Shown here one piece after another: positions 28,647-37,176 of a stretch of 64,000 bases of DNA. Each line of letters begins with the position of its first letter. The first letter of the stretch is position 1. The position numbers were made by a program, and so were the translations under genes. This stretch comes from DATFXM01 sp035315885. Its GTDB lineage: Bacteria; Acidobacteriota; Blastocatellia; UBA7656. The notes below the pieces were generated by a model, which did no database searches, was not told where the DNA came from, and was given only the letters and a program-made list of their open reading frames with translations. The stretch covers positions 1-64,000 of the forward strand of contig DATFXM010000095.1 in NCBI GenBank assembly GCA_035315885.1, in the 5' to 3' direction.

Positions 28647-29138
28647 CCTATGCTGCCAGCAGTAGCCGCCGTCTTTTACTCGCCTCTGACAGGGCCTTCC
28701 CGACTTTGTCGGCGCGCCGCAGATATGTAGTTGCGAATCGGCGACGGATCGTGACGGCCCGGAGGAGCGCGAAATGCCGGGGCCCGAAATGCCGGTGCGG
28801 CTGCTTGCGCTGCTGTCATCCGCTTGCGCGTCATCTTCGCTATTGGACAGTCGCTCAATGGGAGTGCCTATCAGATGAACGGTCTTGACCCGAGTCGTCC
28901 ATCGAGCGGTTTCGAACGACAAGACCGCCAGTAGCGCTAAAACGACTGCAAACATCGCTCGCCGTCTCTGGTAACGAGGGGCGCACGCACGACAATAATG
29001 AATCAGAAGAACCGTACTGCCGCGTACAGCAGCGATCTCTTTCCCGCAATTCGAGCAGAACCTGTCCTGCAAACACGCGACCTCAAATTCAAGGGGATGG
29101 TGGAGTATACGTAAGTGGGATGGGATCGACAACGGCAA
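28638..29138 (-). CDS. small membrane protein with two zinc-ribbon-like ends
   Basis: Up to 166 residues; the start is uncertain. The N-terminal part has C-x2-C ... C-x2-C (RFCSNCGKEIAAVRG ... HYCRACAPRYQRRR). One membrane helix follows (AMFAVVLALLAVLSFETA). The C-terminus has another Cys/His set, HICGAPTKSGRPCQRRV and GGYCWQHRKF, which looks like a compact C-x7-C-x8-C-x2-H metal site. I do not know a named family. The last codon runs directly into a TTCTGAG repeat that supplies the stop. Confidence 0.65.
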   Translation of the reverse strand: MPLSIPSHLRILHHPLEFEVACLQDRFCSNCGKEIAAVRGSTVLLIHYCRACAPRYQRRRAMFAVVLALLAVLSFETARWTTRVKTVHLIGTPIERLSNSEDDAQADDSSASSRTGISGPGISRSSGPSRSVADSQLHICGAPTKSGRPCQRRVKDGGYCWQHRKF

Positions 29139-29146
29139 GCGGACAG

Positions 29147-29185
29147 CTGAGTGCTGAGTCCTGCCTACTGCCTACTGCCTACTCT
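29147..29185. repeat. CTGAGTG and CCTACTG word array
   Basis: Short run of CTGAGTG/CTGAGTC words followed by three CCTACTG units (TGCCTACTGCCTACTGCCTA). The reverse complement of the last unit is the GCAGTAG word seen at 48591-48607 and 52242-52395. Confidence 0.75.
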
Positions 29186-29332
29186 GTTTCCTCACTAACC
29201 GTTGTGATACTATTCCCCGGCTCGTTTGGAATAGCCGTAGACGCCTGTTATAAAATGAACTTGTCCCAGAAACAATTCGGAGTCGCTGAGTAACCGCACT
29301 TGAACTCTTTCTAATAAAGGACTGATACCTTA

Positions 29333-29890
29333 ATGTCGCAGGATAGGCCGGGCCGCCGAGTACTTCACGTCTTAAACGTCCTGGATACAAACCGATCACC
29401 GCAACTTCCACCCGAAATCCATTCAAAAAGATGGATGTACACTCAAATGGTGCGCGCGGTGACAAGGAAAATAATGCACGCTCCCTTCTCAATTCATACG
29501 TGGGGCGCGCTCCGGCGAAGCATTCTCGCCAACATTCTTCCCGAAAACATTCTGTTTCGTTACAAGGCCTATCAAAGAGGCGAATGTAATCGTTGCGGTC
29601 TCTGTTGCAAGATCCAGTTCCAGTGTCCCTTCTTTGTCGATGACGGCCCGTTCAATACTCGTTGCTCGATATACACAACTCCACACGCGCCGCAGGCGTG
29701 TCTGAAGTTCCCGCTTGACCCGATGGACTTGAGGCTGCTGCAGCGGGAGGTGGGCAACGCTTGCACCTTCTACTACGAAGGCGCTCCCCAGAAGCTTACG
29801 ATTCTGGATTTCGCAAAGCTGTATACGCAAGGGGTCCGCCAGCACATGGCGAAGCGAAGACTCAAAGAAGCGCCCGACAGTGGAGACTGA
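29333..29890 (+). CDS. YkgJ-type cysteine-cluster protein
   Basis: A 185-residue protein with the CxxCxxCC core of the YkgJ family (CNRCGLCCKIQFQCPFF) plus downstream Cys in TRCSIY and QACLKFP, near residues 84-125. The family is annotated as binding zinc or an iron-sulfur cluster; its chemistry is not established. The flanking region is basic and not clearly conserved. AAAGGA lies upstream of ATG 29333. It is convergent with the aminotransferase, with 31 bases between stops. Confidence 0.85.
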   Translation: MSQDRPGRRVLHVLNVLDTNRSPQLPPEIHSKRWMYTQMVRAVTRKIMHAPFSIHTWGALRRSILANILPENILFRYKAYQRGECNRCGLCCKIQFQCPFFVDDGPFNTRCSIYTTPHAPQACLKFPLDPMDLRLLQREVGNACTFYYEGAPQKLTILDFAKLYTQGVRQHMAKRRLKEAPDSGD

Positions 29891-29921
29891 TCACCCGATT
29901 GTATGAGTCTTCGGCGCCTGC

Positions 29922-31046
29922 CTAGTCCGGCAACGCATCGATCAACTGGTCAACTTCATCCCGAGTGTTATACAGGTGTGGCGCAATGCGCAGTCTTCCC
30001 ACACGATGCGCGGTGATAATGTTGCGTTCTCGAAGGCGGTGATAAAGCGACCCCGGCGTGTGCTCCCGGTGAGTGCAAGTCACTATCGCGGAGCGTTCGC
30101 GATCGCCACGCGGACTCACGACTCTATATCCTTTCTTGTTCAGCCTGCTGACGAGATAATCGCTAAGCTCCAACAGTCCGTGCTCAATTCTCTCGGGTCC
30201 GATCTCGAGAAGCAGCTCCAGAGCTGCGCCAAGTCCATAGACACCTGCACTGTTTAGCGTCCCGCATTCAAATCTCAACGCGCCGTCACGATAATCCAAT
30301 CGGTAATCCAGATGGTTTTCGTAGTTCTTTACCGAGGTCCAACCGACTACCGTAGGTTTGATTCGATCGATGATCCGGTCGGAGATGAACATTAGCGCGA
30401 TCCCCTCCGGACCCAGGAGATACTTGTGCGAGTCCGCTGCAAACGCATCGACAAGATCGCACTGTACGTCCAGCTGAAGTCCGCCAAGACCCTGGATTGC
30501 GTCCGCCACAAAGATGATTTCGCGATCGCGACAGAAGCGGCCGATGCGCTCGAGGTCGGAGCGATAGCCGCTGGCAAACTGCACCCAGCTTATCGCGACG
30601 ACTCGAGTGCGGTCATCCGTCAGGGACAAAAGCTCGTCAGGATCGATCCGGCCATCGCGCTCGACAGCAAATCGCAATTCGACGTCTCGCTCCTGCCCAA
30701 TGCGCATCCACGGATAGGCGTTGGACGGAAACTCTACGCCAGTGGTGACGACGTTGTCTCCTGCACGCCAATCAATCCCGTTGGCGATCGTCGAGAGCGC
30801 ATCGGAAGTGTTTCGCATGAATGCGATTTCATGAGACTGCGCGTTTACTAGTTGTGCCGCCATTGCGCGAGTGCGCTCGTAGGTCTCAAGCCAATCGGTG
30901 TAATTCGTGATTCCGTTGTTCGTCACATCGTCAAGCAGCCGCCTCATCGCATCGCGTACCCGCGTAGACAACGGAGCCACCGCTGCGTGGTTCATATAGA
31001 TGTACTTTTGGGTGACCGGAAAAAGGGCGCGAATTTCTGCGTTCAT
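29922..31046 (-). CDS. class V aminotransferase (PLP enzyme, SufS/isopenicillin-N-epimerase-like)
   Basis: A 374-residue fold-type I PLP enzyme. Visible marks are YMNHAAVAPLSTRVRDAM at the N-terminus, MRNTSDALSTIANGI (phosphate loop), SWVQFASGYRSDL, VADAIQGLGGLQLDV (PLP Asp), the Schiff-base lysine in AADSHKYLLGPEG, and the C-terminal IVTCTHREHTPGSLYHRL. Class V enzymes act as cysteine desulfurases, epimerases or aminotransferases; the substrate cannot be told here. The start ATG overlaps the asparaginase stop in an ATGA (31043-31046), so the two are translationally coupled. Confidence 0.92.
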   Translation of the reverse strand: MNAEIRALFPVTQKYIYMNHAAVAPLSTRVRDAMRRLLDDVTNNGITNYTDWLETYERTRAMAAQLVNAQSHEIAFMRNTSDALSTIANGIDWRAGDNVVTTGVEFPSNAYPWMRIGQERDVELRFAVERDGRIDPDELLSLTDDRTRVVAISWVQFASGYRSDLERIGRFCRDREIIFVADAIQGLGGLQLDVQCDLVDAFAADSHKYLLGPEGIALMFISDRIIDRIKPTVVGWTSVKNYENHLDYRLDYRDGALRFECGTLNSAGVYGLGAALELLLEIGPERIEHGLLELSDYLVSRLNKKGYRVVSPRGDRERSAIVTCTHREHTPGSLYHRLRERNIITAHRVGRLRIAPHLYNTRDEVDQLIDALPD

Positions 31047-32077
31047 AGTTTGAAAATAGCACGTATGTCGCCGACTGCAATGCCCCGGCGATTGTCGATC
31101 TGCGGATGATGATATGTCGCAAGCTCGCGGGTCTGTGCAGCATCCAGAACGCCGAGTTGGCTGAGCGTCTCGACCACCACCGCACCCAGCCCTCGAGTTG
31201 CACCGTCCTCGATCTTCATCGCGATTCCGAGGCCGGTGGAATGGGTCTCGCAAGGAAGAACTCCAATTCCGTAGACTGCCTCGGCGCCGATCTTGCAGAT
31301 GAGTTTTCCTTTTGCAGCTCTCAGAAGGTCGCTGTCCAGGCGGTCCCTGGTCCCACCTATCATCTCGGGGTAGTCGATCATCGCAGCAACTATTCGATTG
31401 ATCGCTGCTCGTTGATTCTCGTCGATCGTGTTTGCCGCTTCAGGGTTCGCGAGGCGTGCAAATGAAAGCGCCATCGCCTTCAGGGGTACGCCGAAAGTCG
31501 GCGCGCTGCACCCGTCGGTAGCCGTAGGGATACCGTGGGGATCGAGCCCCGCAAGCGCTGAGAACACTTCGACGATCGAACGCTGGACGCCATGTTCGGG
31601 CAGGTAATAACCATCGACACCGAGCCGGCGGTGAAGTGCGGTCAGCAACATGCCGGCATGTTTGCCCGAGCAGTTGTTGTGAAGCTGCGTGTGGGGAAGG
31701 CCGAGCCGCTCGAGCTCTCGTGTTGCCTCGGCGCTGTAAGGAGGTTGAGGACCACAGGCGAGAGCCGATTCGTCGAGACCGCCCTTTGCGAGCATCGCAG
31801 CCACCGTCTGTGTGTGCACTGGTTCGCCCTGATGTGAGGCGCTCGCGACCGCTATCTCGCGCGCGGTGCAATTGAAGTGGTCAGCCGCGCCGCTTGCTAT
31901 GAACGGAATGGTCTGAATTGGCTTTATGGTGGAGCGAGTGGACGTGACGATGGTCTCGTCTCCGACGCCCGCCACGGTCTTGCCGTCGGGAGTCACGGCT
32001 ACGATTGCTCCACGATGCCAGGATTCGATGATCGATCCGCGCGTTACTTCGACCAGTATCGGAAGCGAATTATTCAT
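31043..32077 (-). CDS. L-asparaginase II (Asparaginase_II family)
   Basis: A 344-residue protein of the PF06089-type asparaginase family, unrelated to the classic AnsA/AnsB fold. Marks are LVEVTRGSIIESWHRGAIVA at the N-terminus, TRSTIKPIQTIPFIASGAAD, SASHQGEPVHTQTVAAML, NNCSGKHAGMLLTA and ATDGCSAPTFGVPL. It should hydrolyse L-asparagine to aspartate and ammonia in the cytoplasm. The ATG at 32077 gives the usual start. The stop overlaps the aminotransferase start, suggesting a shared amino-acid breakdown role. Confidence 0.93.
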   Translation of the reverse strand: MNNSLPILVEVTRGSIIESWHRGAIVAVTPDGKTVAGVGDETIVTSTRSTIKPIQTIPFIASGAADHFNCTAREIAVASASHQGEPVHTQTVAAMLAKGGLDESALACGPQPPYSAEATRELERLGLPHTQLHNNCSGKHAGMLLTALHRRLGVDGYYLPEHGVQRSIVEVFSALAGLDPHGIPTATDGCSAPTFGVPLKAMALSFARLANPEAANTIDENQRAAINRIVAAMIDYPEMIGGTRDRLDSDLLRAAKGKLICKIGAEAVYGIGVLPCETHSTGLGIAMKIEDGATRGLGAVVVETLSQLGVLDAAQTRELATYHHPQIDNRRGIAVGDIRAIFKL

Positions 32078-32498
32078 AGTTATTTGCTGGGGATTCAGGG
32101 ACAAGTTACTCTATAGAAGCACCGCGAAAAGAACAATTGGAACGCGTTCGGCCGAACCACGTTTGAAGTAACATATCAGCCGGAGGAGGCACGAATAGAA
32201 CCTATAGTCATCGCCGCGCTTTTATTGTTCGGCTCCGGCGACCGCGCCACTAAGACCCAAACAGCGCCGCTGACGCGAACGGTGTGAAGAGTCCGATATT
32301 CGAGCAGTCCAACCTGATGCCACAATCTGTGATTCGCAAGAAAAGAGGGCGGACGGTTTTCTTTGATGTTGAGTTTGTAGTGCGCGACGGCGCTGTGTAT
32401 ATCGCGATCCCAGACAGCGAGACGCTCATTCCGCTGGACGGAGCCGGTGCTACTTGCGGACTCAGAGTTGAGCGGCATTGAAACCTCAGAGCTTCTCT
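32078..32498. other. gene-free region between asparaginase and AlbA_2 gene
   Basis: About 420 bases upstream of the leftward asparaginase. A 65-codon frame on the plus strand (32284-32481) has a fairly even composition (MKSPIFEQSNLMPQSV ... VFFDVEFVVRDGAVYIAI) but no Shine-Dalgarno; I cannot support it as a gene. The asparaginase promoter must be here. Confidence 0.4.
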
Positions 32499-33794
32499 TC
32501 ACGCTCCTGCCAGTTCGAGTCGGAATTCGTCTGCAAGCACCGAAAGGCGTGGCTCGATTCGCGCAAAAGCATAATGCGTGCGTCTCAACGCGGGGATGCC
32601 TCGTGGAACTGACTCCACGCCATACTCGTCGCTGGTGAAGATGTGGTGCATACGAGGGTTTGCGCGAGAGATGGCGCCGTATTCGATCGCTTTTCTCGTC
32701 GAGCCATTCGTTCTGCTGGGGTTCACAAACTCGATACGATCGTCGAATATCGACACCCGCGACGAGGGGCTGACTATCGAATAGTCACGATGAACCAGCA
32801 TGTTTCGAATGGCTTCGATTGTGCAGGCGCGCGAGTAATTTGATCTCGCGCTGACGGGTTCTGCGTGCGAGTTGCCATTGAGTCGAATACGGGGAGGTCG
32901 CGCATCCCACAGATCGGCGTATCGCGTTATGAAGTGAAGCGCACCGTCCATCAGTCTCATGAGATTGCCGGAGATTTCGGCCCGTTCGATAGCGGGCGCA
33001 TTTGTGTCTTTGCCTGAATACCGGGTGACCGAGATCCTGCAGTGAGGAAAGAGCGATTCAATGGCGGAGCTTCGCCCGAACAACAGCAGGCCAGCCAGAG
33101 AGGGAGTCACCGAAGCCGCGACCGATGTTGCGAGCCGGAGGTCACGCAACGCTTCGGCCGTGGGAAAGCCTGCAGGTTCTCGAAACACCTCGCCTTCGAG
33201 ATCGCGGACATAACTCCAGACGAGGGCTTCGTCGATGTCGTCGACTGCGGCGTTTACCAGAGGCATGTCCTCGAACGAGGAGACACGAGAGCGGCTGAAC
33301 ATGGCCGCGATCTCCGCGCCTTCGGCTTCACGTTTGGTGGATCCGATTCTAATGAAGTAGCGGTGGTCAGGGGTCTGATGTGGAGCGCGCCGGTCATCGA
33401 CCTGCAGGACTACTATGCGGACTCCGTTGTCGAAGGCCACCTTATCGATTCGGGGAAAGATTGCTGGTTTGATTCGGTGCCTACAAATGTCTATGAGTTG
33501 TTCTTCAACCTGTTCCGGGTCGTCGAGGCCCTCAAGACGGCGCTGATCATTTACGCCGAAGATCATTGCGCCGCCGCCGCCGTTTGCGAGTGCGACGATT
33601 TCCGCGGCTATTTTTTCAAGGTTGACGAGCCTGATTTTGAATTCAAGGTAAGTATCTTCGCCGCCGCGGACCAGGTTCAAGAGATCGGTTCGGTCGAGCG
33701 TGCGCGAATAACGGCCTGATAGTTTTTGTTCGAACAGCGAGCGTTCGCTGTCGGGAATGCGACGGGCGGTACGGAACTTTCTGCCGCGTGCCAT
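32499..33794 (-). CDS. AlbA_2 (Schlafen-like) putative DNA-binding/regulatory protein
   Basis: A 431-residue protein. Residues about 40-165 form an AlbA_2/Schlafen-like domain (EDTYLEFKIRLVNLEKIAAEI, GGAMIFGVNDQRRLEGLDD, YFIRIGSTKREAEGAEIAAM). The C-terminal half has the HATPase_c_4 pattern common in RecG-like regulators (EAIRNMLVHRDYSIV, RVSIFDDRIEFVNPS, NPRMHHIFTSD). Such proteins are called transcriptional regulators or 'ATP-dependent DNA helicase RecG-related', and some occur in defence loci. There is no helicase domain here. GAGGG lies before ATG 33794. No defence genes flank it. Confidence 0.88.
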   Translation of the reverse strand: MARGRKFRTARRIPDSERSLFEQKLSGRYSRTLDRTDLLNLVRGGEDTYLEFKIRLVNLEKIAAEIVALANGGGGAMIFGVNDQRRLEGLDDPEQVEEQLIDICRHRIKPAIFPRIDKVAFDNGVRIVVLQVDDRRAPHQTPDHRYFIRIGSTKREAEGAEIAAMFSRSRVSSFEDMPLVNAAVDDIDEALVWSYVRDLEGEVFREPAGFPTAEALRDLRLATSVAASVTPSLAGLLLFGRSSAIESLFPHCRISVTRYSGKDTNAPAIERAEISGNLMRLMDGALHFITRYADLWDARPPRIRLNGNSHAEPVSARSNYSRACTIEAIRNMLVHRDYSIVSPSSRVSIFDDRIEFVNPSRTNGSTRKAIEYGAISRANPRMHHIFTSDEYGVESVPRGIPALRRTHYAFARIEPRLSVLADEFRLELAGA

Positions 33795-34004
33795 GGCTGT
33801 CCCTCAACTTCGTATGATTGATCGGTGTCTATCGAAGGGCTGGGTGTTGTGACTGCCTGCTCGCGGCGAACCTGGGTCGGGGATATGAATGAGGAAGATC
33901 GCGGTTGATCCATCGCTCGCCGCCTAGCTGAACCAGCGTGGCAAGGTGGCACTCGCCTCCCTGCCCGGTCGTGCAATGATAACCTGCGCAATCGCGTAAA
34001 TCTA

Positions 34005-34060
34005 GCTCGGGTTTTCGGTTTCGGGTTTCGGTTTCCTAGTGTCTGGTTTCTGGCTTCTGA
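34005..34060 (+). repeat. GGTTTCG/GGTTTCT word array
   Basis: Words CGGGTTTTCGGTTTCGGG, TTTCGGTTTCC and TCTGGTTTCTGGCTTCTG. They mix the GGGTTTC type (48609, 57572) and the TGGTTTC type (22061). It adjoins the fourth GACGCGG palindrome. Confidence 0.65.
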
Positions 34061-34062
34061 AT

Positions 34063-34200
34063 GAAGAGATGAGGGGGAGGGGAAGGGGCGAAGTGGCGAC
34101 ACGGGAGACCCTCTGGTCTGGGCGTGCTTCCGCGTCGCAACGTCTCTCCTCTCCGCGTCTCTCCTCTCCGGGTCGCCCCTTCGCCCATTCGCACCCTGGG
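34063..34200. repeat. GACGCGG-type intergenic palindrome, copy 4
   Basis: The left arm is GATGAGGGGGAGGGGAAGGG, then GCGAAGTGGCGACACGG. The right arm has CGCGTCTCTCCTCTCCGGG, then TCGCCCCTTCGCCC. The centre is about 30 bases. It is not flush with any gene end, unlike copies 1, 2, 3 and 6. Confidence 0.72.
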
Positions 34201-34759
34201 CGGAATCTTCCGCAGAGTAGCGAAAAACTTCTCTAGTCTCCAGACGCAAAGGTCACTCAAGCCGAATCAATACACGCAAAAAGGAGGCGGCACGTCCGTT
34301 GCACAATTGGATTTCAACGCTGGTGGGCGAGCGCGCCTGCATTTGGGAAGACCAGGGTGAGGATGGTTGTGTCGGAGCGTGCGGCCCACCCAGCATCGTT
34401 CTTGATTTTCGCGAAGGGAGTTTTCTCTCATCCTCCGCAGCAGTCATGTCCAATCAAGCCGTTTCACAACCTCTGAGGCCGTTTCACCCCGGCAAATTGC
34501 CAGTTGGTCACAGAGTGTTTTCGACAAGGATCGACGGGCGTACAATGTCCGCGCCGCATCGGGCGAGGGTGTCGGCAAGACCAGCGAGTAAGGGTCGCCT
34601 CGGCTTCGACCCTGCAACACGCTCGCGGCATTTGGTTTTGCCGGTTTTTGGCTTTTTCGACGCAGCAGTTCAAGCGGCCTCGCTTCTTTCAAGAGAGCAC
34701 AAACTGAACGAAAGGCGCTGTGTTATGCTTTTAGTGTATCCGCGCCGGAGGTTCGCGAT

Positions 34760-35905
34760 TTGGCGCAAATACTAAGCGCGGGTACGAACCGTCTGCCGCA
34801 ACTCCAAATCATGGAAGCATCTCGTATTCTTGAACGCCGCTGGGCTCGGGCTTGCCTGATCGTGATGGCCTGGACGCTGTTCGGGCTGTTTTTGACCAGC
34901 CAAACTGCCCTGATGTTCAGCCGGCGAAGCATCTCAGTCAAGGTGTGGCGGATTCTACTTGCGGAGATGGCGTTTGCCGCGTGCTGGGCGGCACTCACCC
35001 CTCTGGTCCTCTATTTAGCCGGAAAGTTTCCGATCGAGCGCCAACAATGGCGCAGAAGCATCTTCGTTCACCTGGTAGCCTCCGCGCTCCTGGGGCTGGT
35101 CACGCGGCTGGTTCGGGACGTAGCGTTTATCGAGTTCACCTCGGAGTACCCCGGCCAGATCGACTTCATGAAGCTGCTGTATAGCATCTATTTCTTCTTC
35201 GACTACGGCGCGATGATGTACTGGCTGATCCTGTTGATCGCCTCTGCAGTAGCCTATTACCGCCGGTACCGTGAAAATGAGTTGAAGGCGACGCAGCTTT
35301 CTGCGCAGCTCGCCCAGGCAGAGCTTCAGGCGCTCAAGATGCAGCTCCAGCCGCACTTTCTGTTTAACACGCTGCACTCGATTTCAGCGTTGGTCTACAA
35401 GCAACCGGCCTCTGCAGAGAAAATGCTGGCGAGGCTGGGTGACTTTCTGCGGCTCACGCTGGACAGTGCAGGGGCTCAGGAGGTTTCGCTGTACCAGGAG
35501 CTCGAGTTTCTGCGGTGCTACCTTGAAATAGAGCGCATCAGGTTTCAGGATCGTTTGTCGGTGCAGATGGAAATAGAACCCGGCGTGCTCAACGCCCGGA
35601 TGCCGAACCTGTTGTTGCAGCCGATAGTGGAGAACGCGATCAAACACGGAATCGCGCCCCGGACCACCCCCGGAAGGATAGAAATAAGCGCGCGCAGGTT
35701 TGACGGAGTGCTGCAGGTCCACGTCATAGATAACGGCGGCGGTTTACCGGCGAATGGGAACGGCTCATTGTTAAAGGAGGGCGTGGGTCTTGCGAACACT
35801 CAGACTCGCCTGCGCCAGGTTTACGGGAGTGAAGGACGGTTGGACCTTACTAACAATCCCACAGGCGGACTCAAAGTCACGCTGGAGATCCCTTACAAAG
35901 AATAG
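34760..35905 (+). CDS. LytS-type sensor histidine kinase
   Basis: A 381-residue membrane kinase of the His_kinase (PF06580) class. Four hydrophobic helices cover about residues 27-160 (ACLIVMAWTLFGLFLTS, MAFAACWAALTPLVLYLAG, LVASALLGLVTRLV, AMMYWLILLIASAVAYY), then a coiled stretch (ENELKATQLSAQLAQAELQ). The phospho-acceptor is H199 in LQPHFLFNTLHSIS. The N-box has N292 in VENAIKHG and the G-box is NGGGLPANG ... GVGLANTQTRL. There is no separate sensor domain outside the membrane part. TTG 34760 is preferred because GGAGG lies eight bases upstream; ATG 34811 has none. It pairs with the LytTR regulator 83 bases downstream. Confidence 0.93.
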   Translation: MAQILSAGTNRLPQLQIMEASRILERRWARACLIVMAWTLFGLFLTSQTALMFSRRSISVKVWRILLAEMAFAACWAALTPLVLYLAGKFPIERQQWRRSIFVHLVASALLGLVTRLVRDVAFIEFTSEYPGQIDFMKLLYSIYFFFDYGAMMYWLILLIASAVAYYRRYRENELKATQLSAQLAQAELQALKMQLQPHFLFNTLHSISALVYKQPASAEKMLARLGDFLRLTLDSAGAQEVSLYQELEFLRCYLEIERIRFQDRLSVQMEIEPGVLNARMPNLLLQPIVENAIKHGIAPRTTPGRIEISARRFDGVLQVHVIDNGGGLPANGNGSLLKEGVGLANTQTRLRQVYGSEGRLDLTNNPTGGLKVTLEIPYKE

Positions 35906-35988
35906 CGCTCTTTTTTTTCAAAATTTCACAAACCAAAGTGCAACTTGCATGAAGGGCTCGTCGTTTAACAACGGCAAAGGAGCGTTTC

Positions 35989-36768
35989 ATGCCCGGGGCG
36001 AGTTGTATCCGCACGTTGATAGTGGACGACGAGGTACTTGCGCGCGATCGTCTTCGCGATTTGCTGCGCGACGATCCGGAGATCGAGATAGTCGGGGAAT
36101 GCCGGAACGGTCGCGAGGCTATCAAAGCCATCCAGGAACATTCACCTGACGTGGTGTTTCTGGACGTGGAAATGCCGGGAATTGACGGTTTTGGTGTAAT
36201 AAGCGCGCTTGGAGCGAGCCCGATACCCGCCATAGTTTTCGTAACGGCGTACGATCAATACGCGGTCAAGGCTTTTGAGGTTTTCGCCGTCGATTATTTA
36301 TTGAAGCCGTTTGACCAGGAGCGATTTGAAGTTGCGCTGGCGAGGGTGAAGAAGCACATCAGCACGGAAAACAGCGATACAATCACTCAGCGAATAATGG
36401 ACGCTCTTCAGCAAATCAATTCAAAGCCGCAACACCTCGAACGACTTGTGATAAAGATGAACGGGCACGTCTTTTTCATAAAGTCGGAGGAGATAGACTG
36501 GCTCGAAGCAGAAGGCAACTATGTTCGCCTGCATGCGGGCAAGGAGTCTTACCTTCTGCGAGATACGATTAGTGCTTTGGAGAAGCAGCTCGATCCGAAA
36601 GTTTTTGTAAGAGTTCATCGCTCGGCAATAGTGAACATCGATCGGATTAAAGAGATGCAGCCGTGGTTTCACGGCGAATATCGGATCATCCTTCGTGAAG
36701 GCGTCGAGTTGACGCTATCCCGCAACTACAAAGACAAACTGCACGGCGTTCTTGGCCGGTCATTGTAG
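35989..36768 (+). CDS. LytTR-family response regulator
   Basis: A 259-residue protein. The receiver domain (about 5-125) has the acidic pair in IVDDEVLARD, phospho-acceptor D59 in VVFLDVEMPG, Thr/Tyr switch residues (FVTAYDQYAVKAF) and the Lys in YLLKPF. The C-terminal LytTR DNA-binding domain (about 150-255) has FFIKSEEIDWLEAEGNYV, RVHRSAIVNIDRIKEMQP and LSRNYKDKL. With the LytS-like kinase it forms a two-component system; targets in Acidobacteria are unknown. AAGGAG is six bases before the ATG. Confidence 0.95.
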   Translation: MPGASCIRTLIVDDEVLARDRLRDLLRDDPEIEIVGECRNGREAIKAIQEHSPDVVFLDVEMPGIDGFGVISALGASPIPAIVFVTAYDQYAVKAFEVFAVDYLLKPFDQERFEVALARVKKHISTENSDTITQRIMDALQQINSKPQHLERLVIKMNGHVFFIKSEEIDWLEAEGNYVRLHAGKESYLLRDTISALEKQLDPKVFVRVHRSAIVNIDRIKEMQPWFHGEYRIILREGVELTLSRNYKDKLHGVLGRSL

Positions 36769-37176
36769 TATCAATCGAAGTAGTATCAATCAAGAAAGAG
36801 TCGAAAGTACTACGCGTTTGAGGGACACGCCTGAAGAGAGACGCGGGGAGGAGAGAAGGGCGTGAATGGACGAAGGGGCGACCCGTCGCGCTAACGCGTT
36901 TGCCGTCTCGTAGCTAATCTCCTCAAGACGCGCTTCTCCCTGAGTCTCCGCATCGCCGCGTCTCTCCTCCCCGCGTCTCCGCGTCACCCCTTCGCCCCCT
37001 TCGCTACTTCTCTCCTCCCTCCTCCCCGCTTCACCGCATCTTCATAAAACCCGCTCGTCACGTTCGTTGACAGTTTCATCCCAAAGTCGTTCTTGATTTT
37101 CCAGGATACCCATAGACTCGTGCGCGAGGAGGGCACCCGGTGACGCGCTGTGATGGACTGAGCAACGGAGGAAGCC
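36769..37176. other. gene-free region with palindrome copy 5
   Basis: Short direct repeat TAGTATCAATC right after the regulator stop (two copies, 36768-36790), then the GACGCGG repeat, then about 140 bases leading to the exported JAB-like gene. No gene seen. Confidence 0.5.
36826..37036. repeat. GACGCGG-type intergenic palindrome, copy 5
   Basis: The left arm has GAGAGACGCGGGGAGGAGAG and GACGAAGGGGCGACCCG. The right arm is longer, with CGCGTCTCTCCTCCCCGCG, TCTCCGCGTCACCCCTTCG and a second CTCCCTCCTCCCCGCTTC. The centre is about 80 bases. It is the largest copy and looks partly duplicated on the right. Confidence 0.75.

Larger units (their letters stand above)
33795..34759. other. 965-base gene-free region with repeats
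   Basis: Holds GGTTTCG/GGTTTCT words (34005-34060) and the fourth GACGCGG palindrome (34063-34200). The stretch 34205-34740 has a 158-codon open frame (34299-34775) whose sequence is Arg/Ser-rich without domain marks; I judge it non-coding. The promoter of the LytS-like gene must lie near its end. Confidence 0.5.

Noticed and set aside
34299..34775. 158-codon frame before the LytS-like gene
   Set aside because: No recognisable domain, biased composition, and it overlaps the supported TTG start of the kinase.
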